Positions 1 through 6,200 of a stretch of 7,215 bases of DNA are shown piece after piece. Both the position numbers and the translations under genes were made by a program. The first letter of the stretch is position 1, and the number at the start of each line of letters is the position of its first letter. The stretch lies in the NCBI GenBank assembly GCA_030619215.1, contig JAUXBV010000166.1, positions 1 through 7,215 on the forward strand. The letters are read 5' to 3'. Source of the stretch: Fibrobacterota bacterium. Its GTDB lineage: Bacteria; Fibrobacterota; Chitinivibrionia; Chitinivibrionales; JANQEN01. A model generated the notes under the pieces. It did not search any database and had not been told where the DNA came from. It saw only the letters and a program-made list of their open reading frames with translations.

Positions 1-135
1 ATCCTATGGAATAGGGTGAAACTCTTTTAGAAATACTAATGCCGCAACTCAATTAAAACATATAATGGAGAAGCGGTATAATTTATCTCATTATTTTTTA
101 TTGATTTCTCTTATTATAGTCTTGTTTATAATCTT
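1..135 (+). promoter_or_regulatory. AT-rich 5' leader with small inverted repeats
   Basis: This is the only stretch outside the big gene; it encodes no plausible ORF. It holds four short possible hairpins: 3-7/11-15 (CCTAT/ATAGG), 14-17/21-24 (GGGT/ACTC, one wobble), 27-30/36-39 (TTAG/CTAA) and 40-45/73-78 (TGCCGC/GCGGTA, one wobble). The first two share bases 14-15 and so exclude each other. Strings GGTGAAACTC (15-24) and CCGCAACTC (42-50) loosely resemble the cobalamin riboswitch core. Bases 83-135 are mostly A and T with no ribosome binding site. The upstream gene, if any, lies outside the window. Confidence 0.35.
53..82 (+). promoter_or_regulatory. Candidate sigma70-type promoter
   Basis: A perfect TATAAT lies at 77-82 with TTAAAA at 53-58 (4 of 6 matches to TTGACA) and an 18-base spacer. 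Transcription would begin near 89-90, giving a leader of roughly 46 bases before ATG 136. A second TATAAT at 61-66 has no reasonable -35 partner. AT-rich DNA yields such matches by chance, and 77-78 also take part in a possible RNA stem, so this is a candidate only. Confidence 0.35.
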
Positions 136-249
136 ATGCACAGCAAAAAACCCACACGTCTTAAAAATTCTCATAAGAAAAGTAAATTTCTTTTTCTGCT
201 TCCTTTATTCCCCATTCTCCTCCTGTCTATTTTAGATTTCTGTTTTGCA
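136..249 (+). other. Signal peptide (residues 1-38)
   Basis: The N-terminus has a strongly basic n-region (residues 1-17, with Lys/Arg at 4, 5, 8, 10, 14, 15 and 17). A hydrophobic core follows at 18-33, dominated by Leu, Phe and Ile. The sequence then reads DFCFA followed by DEIT, giving a Cys-Phe-Ala site with the likely cut after Ala38. This is the pattern of Sec-dependent signal peptidase I export. A lipobox is unlikely: Cys36 is preceded by Leu-Asp-Phe, without the small residues lipoboxes carry just before the Cys. The mature protein would start at Asp39 and leave the cytoplasm. Confidence 0.88.
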
Positions 250-3200
250 GACGAGATCACCATAGGCGCAGGAACGCAAACGGGCACTCACAAACCAACT
301 GACGCGTATTACAAGTATTCATATACCCAGCAGATATTTCTTCAGAGTGAAATAGCCACAGAAGGGCGGATAGATTCAATCTATTTCTACTGGACAGGCA
401 ATGCCGCCCGGAGCAGAACTGTTGTTGTCTATTTGGGGCATACCACAAAGAGCACTTTTACCGGTACAACGGACTGGGTGGCAGTATCAGGGCTGACGCA
501 GGTATTCAGCGGCACCTATTCATTGACGTCTTCGGCAGGCTGGCATAAGATTGTTTTTTCGACCCCTTTTTACTATAACAATTCAGACAACCTGCTTATT
601 GCTTTTGATGACAATACCGGCAGCTTTGTTTCTAATGCGGATGAGTTCAACGCCACAATACACGGAACAAACAGGAGCCTTTATTATTATAGTGACTTAA
701 CTAATCCCTCTCCCTCATCTCCTCCGACATCATTAGCACTATCCACTTCCTGCGCAAATATAAAGATAGCAATAAACCCCGATGTGATTGGTATCGGCAC
801 AGGAACATCAGTAAACCAGCATCTGCCTGATGAAGTTGGTTATGAATATTCATATACACAGCAGATATACTTGCAGAGTGAGATAGATGCAGGGGAGGCT
901 GTTAATATCGATTCGATCTATTTTTACTGGACCGGGAATGCTGCGCGGAGCAGGTCAGTTGTTGTGTATATGGCAAATACATCCAAGAGCACCTTTACTG
1001 GTACAACGGACTATGTTGCGTTAGCAAGCCTGACCCAGGTATTCAGCGGCACCTATTCATTGACTACCACGGCAGGCTGGCACAAGATCGTCCTCGATGA
1101 TCCCTTTTACTATAATAATTCAGACAACCTGCTTATTGCTTTTGATGACAATACCGGTAGCTGGTACAGCACTACCGATGAGTTTTACTGTTCCAGTGTT
1201 GGTTCGAACAGGAGCCTCTATTATTACCAGGACGCGACCAATATTCTTCCCTCAAGTCCTTCCGCGACCTATTCGGCAATATCCTCTTACCGCGCAAACC
1301 TGATGCTCGCGACCAGCCCGGGCACCGCCCTTACCGCTCCGGTCGCAGGGGCGGGAACTTGCCTCAGCTTTGACGGTACCGGGGATTATGTTTCCGTTCC
1401 CAGTAGCGGAGTTAGCACATCTTTTACCCTTGAGTTCTGGATTAAGCCAAATAGTGTGGGTGATGCGGACCGGATTTTTCTCCAGGGAAGCGGTGCCAAT
1501 GCATCACAACAGATTGGAGCGGTATGGGATAACACTTATGATCAAATCCATTTTGTGAGAGCAACCGGGGCAGATGCAGCACCGCAGGCGGAAACTGCGC
1601 CAATAACCGATGACAACTCCACCTGGACGCATGTAGCATGGACCTTTGACGGTACCAGTACCCATAATGTGTATGTAAACGGCCAGAGTTCTTCAGGAAC
1701 AGATCACACTGGTAGCTATTATATTGGCGGGAACTTTTATATCGGCTGCCGGGCGGGAACCAGCAACATGTTCAACGGCTCCCTTGACAATGTGCGGTTG
1801 TGGGAGGATGTACGCACCCAGACCGAGATACAGAATTACATGTATGAAACGCTGGATACCAACAGCGCTGATGCGAACAACCTGGTTCTTGCTTTCCGTT
1901 TTGACGAGCCGTCCGGTGCTACTGCAATTTGCTTTACGGATGACCCGAACAACGGAACTATCACCGGTGCGACCCGGGCAACCTCTGAGGCATGGAAGAA
2001 TCGCTCAACTGACGACGATACGCCCATTACCTTTTTTGCCGGCTACGATCCGAACGAGGATGCGGTAACACTTTCGCAGACTGTAGCACCGACAAACGGG
2101 GCACTGCTTTTTGACCATACCAACGTTGAGATCACATACGTTCCCGATAAAAACGCGAGCGGAGCGGATGCATTCACCTTCCAGATCAGTGACGGAACCG
2201 AGACAGATACCTATCAGATGAGTATATCAAGCACCAATAACAATATATCGCCGGTGGCAGGATCAGGCAACTGCCTCTCCTTTGACGGCGTTGACGAATA
2301 TATACTTCTCCCTGACGGGGATATGGTCAGCAGCACCTGGACCCTTGAGTTCTGGGTAAAGCCGAACAGCCCGGGCGACGCTGAAAGGATATTTCTTCTT
2401 GGCGCTGACGCAGGCACCAGCAGGCAAATAATGGCTCTCTGGTATGGTGACCATGTTGAATGTTATCAATCTTCCACAGGATCTTCCGGCACACCGCAGA
2501 TAGCGACCGGCACAATCACCGATGACAACAGCACCTGGACCCATGTGGCATGGACCTATAACGGCAGTTCACATACCGTGTATGTAAACGGCCAGAGCTC
2601 CTCAGGTACGGTAACCGCCGGCAGTTGCGGTATATCCGGCGGCAGTTATATCGGTACCTGGGCTACAACAGGAACCAAATGCTGGACAGGTTCGCTTGAT
2701 GAAATACGATTGTGGGATGATGTGCGTACCATAACCGAGATTCAAAATAACCGGTATACCGCGCTTGTCGGGAATGAATCAAACCTCGTGGGCTACTGGC
2801 GTTTTGACGAGTCAAGCGGTGATTTTGCTTATGATTATGCCGGTGCAGATGACCACGGCTATCTAAAGAACATGGAAGACGGTGACTTTGTCAACGATAA
2901 TACCTGGAAGTACCGGTCAATGCAGACAAGCTCCAGTATGTCCCACAGTGCAGGCTACGACCCTGACGGTAACAGCCTGACCATTACTGAATCGGGCGGT
3001 CCCACATCCGGGCTGTCATTTGACAATCCGAACCGTGAATGTGACTATACAGCAGGCGCAACTCCCGGCACGATTACCTATACCTACCAGGTCAGTGATG
3101 CAAAGGATAAAACACGGGCAACCGATACGTACGCCATGGAAATAGAGGTTACCGGCTCGGAAGATTACAGCACCTGGAGCTATTCACAGAGTTTCTACCT

Positions 3201-6200
3201 CAATACCACGGTAACCGGTGCGGATGTTGATAACGACGTGTATAATTTCCCGGTGCTGATTCGGCTGGATACCACCAACTTTGATTTCTCGGAGCCTTTG
3301 AGCACCGGCTATGACATCCGCTTTTCAAAATCCGATATCGACCAGCATCTTTACTATGAGAGAGAGCGGTGGACCCTGGCCGACTCGGTAGCGGAGTTCT
3401 GGGTAAGGGTTGACACGGTACAGGGCAATGATAATACACAGTACATAAAGATGTTCTGGGGGAAGACCGGGGCTTCGGATGCTTCCAGCTCTGATGATGT
3501 TTTTAAAACTGATGCGAATTATGATTTTAACGGGGTATGGCATTTATCGGATAGCTATTTGGACGCAACCGGTAACAATAACGACGGCACCCAGGGTGGC
3601 GGGGTTGCTGATGCTACAGGAATGGTCGGCAGATGCAAGAGCTTTGACGGTTCCAATGATTCAATCCAGTGTGGAAGCGGCTCTTCAATTGACGATCTGG
3701 ATGTTATAACAATTGAGGCATGGATTTATACCAAGGGCTGGGGAGAAGGCAGTTATGGAAGGATCATGGAGAAATGCGTTACCGGCAGTTCTGCCGGGCT
3801 GAAGTTTTTTATGGGTAACGGAGGAGGATCGAACGGGACGCAGGCGCTCGCATTCCAGCGGGACCGGACAACTGATACGGATGTAAGGTCATCGGATTAT
3901 TCAATTAAGCTGAATCAGTGGACTCATGTTGTGGCGGTGATGAACAGTACCACATCTACAAAGCTTTATATCAACGGCACAGAGGCAAGTTATATAACCC
4001 AGACGCTTGGCTCAGGCTCTGTGGTCAGCGATGCAGCTTATAATTTAAATATAGGCAATAAAGGAGATGGTACCCGTACATTTGACGGCTATATCGACGA
4101 TCTTCGCATATCCGACGTTACCCGCTCAGCAGACTGGATCAAGCTTTCTTACGAAAACCAGCGCCTCGCGCAAACCCTTGTCCACGATGAGGTATACTCC
4201 AACTGGACATACAACAGTAACTGGACGATTAACACCTCAAGTGCGGGGGCAAACGTCTCTGGAGGCGTTACGGATTTTCCCCTGCTGCTTCGTTTTGACG
4301 CTACCAACTTTACTTTTGCCGATGCTGAAACCAACGGGCAGGACCTCCGTTTTGCCCGTACCATCGGCAGTGATGAAAAGCACCTTTACTATGAGATAGA
4401 GCGCTGGGATAACGGCAGCGAGGTAGGGGAAGTGTGGGTTCGTGTGGATTCGATTAAGGGCAATGATGCTACCCAGTATATTAAGATGTACTGGGGCAAT
4501 TCCGGAGTGCGGAACCGGAGCAGGGGAGACCGGGTTTTTGATGTGAGTGAGGGTTTTGCCGGAACATGGCATATGAGTGAAAGCCCGGCAGGAGGAAGTG
4601 GCGCCATAAAAGATCAGACATGGAATGCGAACAATGGCACGCCCGGTGCAGACATGGATGGCAATGATCTTGTTGATGGTACCGTTGGGAAATGTATAGA
4701 ATTCGACGGAGCTGATGATTCAATACAGGCTGGCAGTTACGCCAGTCTGGATGATATAAATACCCTTACCATCAGCGCCTGGATTAATCCTACCGGATGG
4801 GGAGAGAATAGTTTAGGCAGGATAGTGAGTAAAAATGAAAATTTGATGTACCTGTTGGACAATGGGAATGCGACAGCAACTTTCTGGTTGTCAAGAGATC
4901 GTGCCACTACCGGTACAAGCGTAAGGTCTGCAAACTCAACCGTAAGCCTTTCAGAGTGGGCGTATGTTGTAGCTGTTATGAACGGTACCTCAGGAACAAC
5001 ACTCTACCATAATGGTACCGAGACAAGCTATCATGCTCAGATTGCCGGAACCGGCGACGTTACCACAGATGCCGCCGGAAATTTGGTTATAGGAAACAGG
5101 TCTAATGGAGAACGTGCATTTTATGGAAAAATAGATGAACTTCGTATGTCCAATACAACCCGCTCCGCGGACTGGATCAAACTCTGCTACGAAACCCAGC
5201 GTTCCGACCAGATAACGGTTACCGGAGAGGATGTAGAGCTTCTGCCAATAACAGTAAACCATAATATCGGCTCAAAGGGAACCAGTGACACGGTTGAGAT
5301 TTATACAGACGACTGGAAGATCATCTTTGATGAGGATATTGGCGGCGGTATCAAGTGGCTCTCCGATGAATCCCAGGGAGGCGGTTCGAATCAGCTTCAG
5401 GACGACAAGAATTTGTTTTATATCCGTACTGATAATACCGGCGCTCACACGACGACTGGCACATTGACCTTAAAAGAGAGCAACAGCCTCTTCTGCAACC
5501 TGCTCCAGGAATTTTCCATCAATGACCGTGACTGGGACGTGGAATATAATATTTACGGCAATGGCAGGATGTTTGTCCGGGTTTCGTTTGAAGCTCTTGA
5601 CAGCTATGATCCGGTAGGCGGATTGAAATTCATGGTACGCTCGGATGTGACCAACCGGGGCTATTACACTGAAACCGGCGATGGAAGTGAGGACCAGTGT
5701 AATTACCTGCTCCATTCCGATAAAGCCTCGAGCAGGTTTGATATCCTGCTTGCCCTGTATGAAGACTGGTCCCAGGCTGATGATTATACTGCAGCAGATG
5801 CAAACGACTGGTTCGGTATCGAGGACAATGACTGGGAGATTGCTGCAGGCAAAAAACAGATATGGGAGTTCATGGTCGATTTTGCTCATAAAAAGTGGAA
5901 TGATACCGCCGGTATCGGCAAAGTTGTTGATGATTACCGTGATGAAAACGACCGCGACAGCCTTGTGTTTACCAAGGGCGCCTATCGCATGGAGAAATCA
6001 TGGCAGCATCGCATGGTGGGCCACTGGCCGTTTGACGAAGCCAGCTCAGGCAGCGCAAACGCTGATACGGCATTCGATTATTCCCCGGCAACCCACTACG
6101 GTGTTATTACCGGTGGTGACTGGGCTGACGGCAAGTGGAACAACGGCCTTGACCTTGACGGTGCCTCAGACCTCGTAACCCTTACCACACCGGAAACCTT

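Noticed and set aside
3..30. Possible terminator hairpin of an upstream gene (CCTAT/ATAGG, then TTTT)
   Set aside because: The stem is only 5 base pairs, AT-rich, and the T run is separated from it by about 9 bases, so it does not look like an intrinsic terminator.
61..66. TATAAT as a -10 box
   Set aside because: No -35-like hexamer lies 16-18 bases upstream; the second TATAAT at 77-82 has a better partner.
117..124. TAGTCTTG as a Bacteroidota-type -7 element (TAnnTTTG)
   Set aside because: It has one mismatch, lies only 12 bases before the start codon, and no TTG is found at the proper upstream distance.
235..243. Lipoprotein signal at Cys36
   Set aside because: The residues before the Cys are Leu-Asp-Phe, which do not fit a lipobox; signal peptidase I cleavage after Ala38 is more likely.
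5470..5889. Minus-strand open frame of 139 codons
   Set aside because: It lies wholly inside the long + strand gene, whose frame has clear domain patterns on both sides. Its product shows no family features, and its length fits chance in a gene that avoids stops.
5681..6178. Plus-strand open frame of 165 codons in another frame
   Set aside because: It overlaps the main gene out of frame. Its composition (many Thr, Arg, Pro, Ile) is that of a frame-shifted reading of the main codons, with no domain match.
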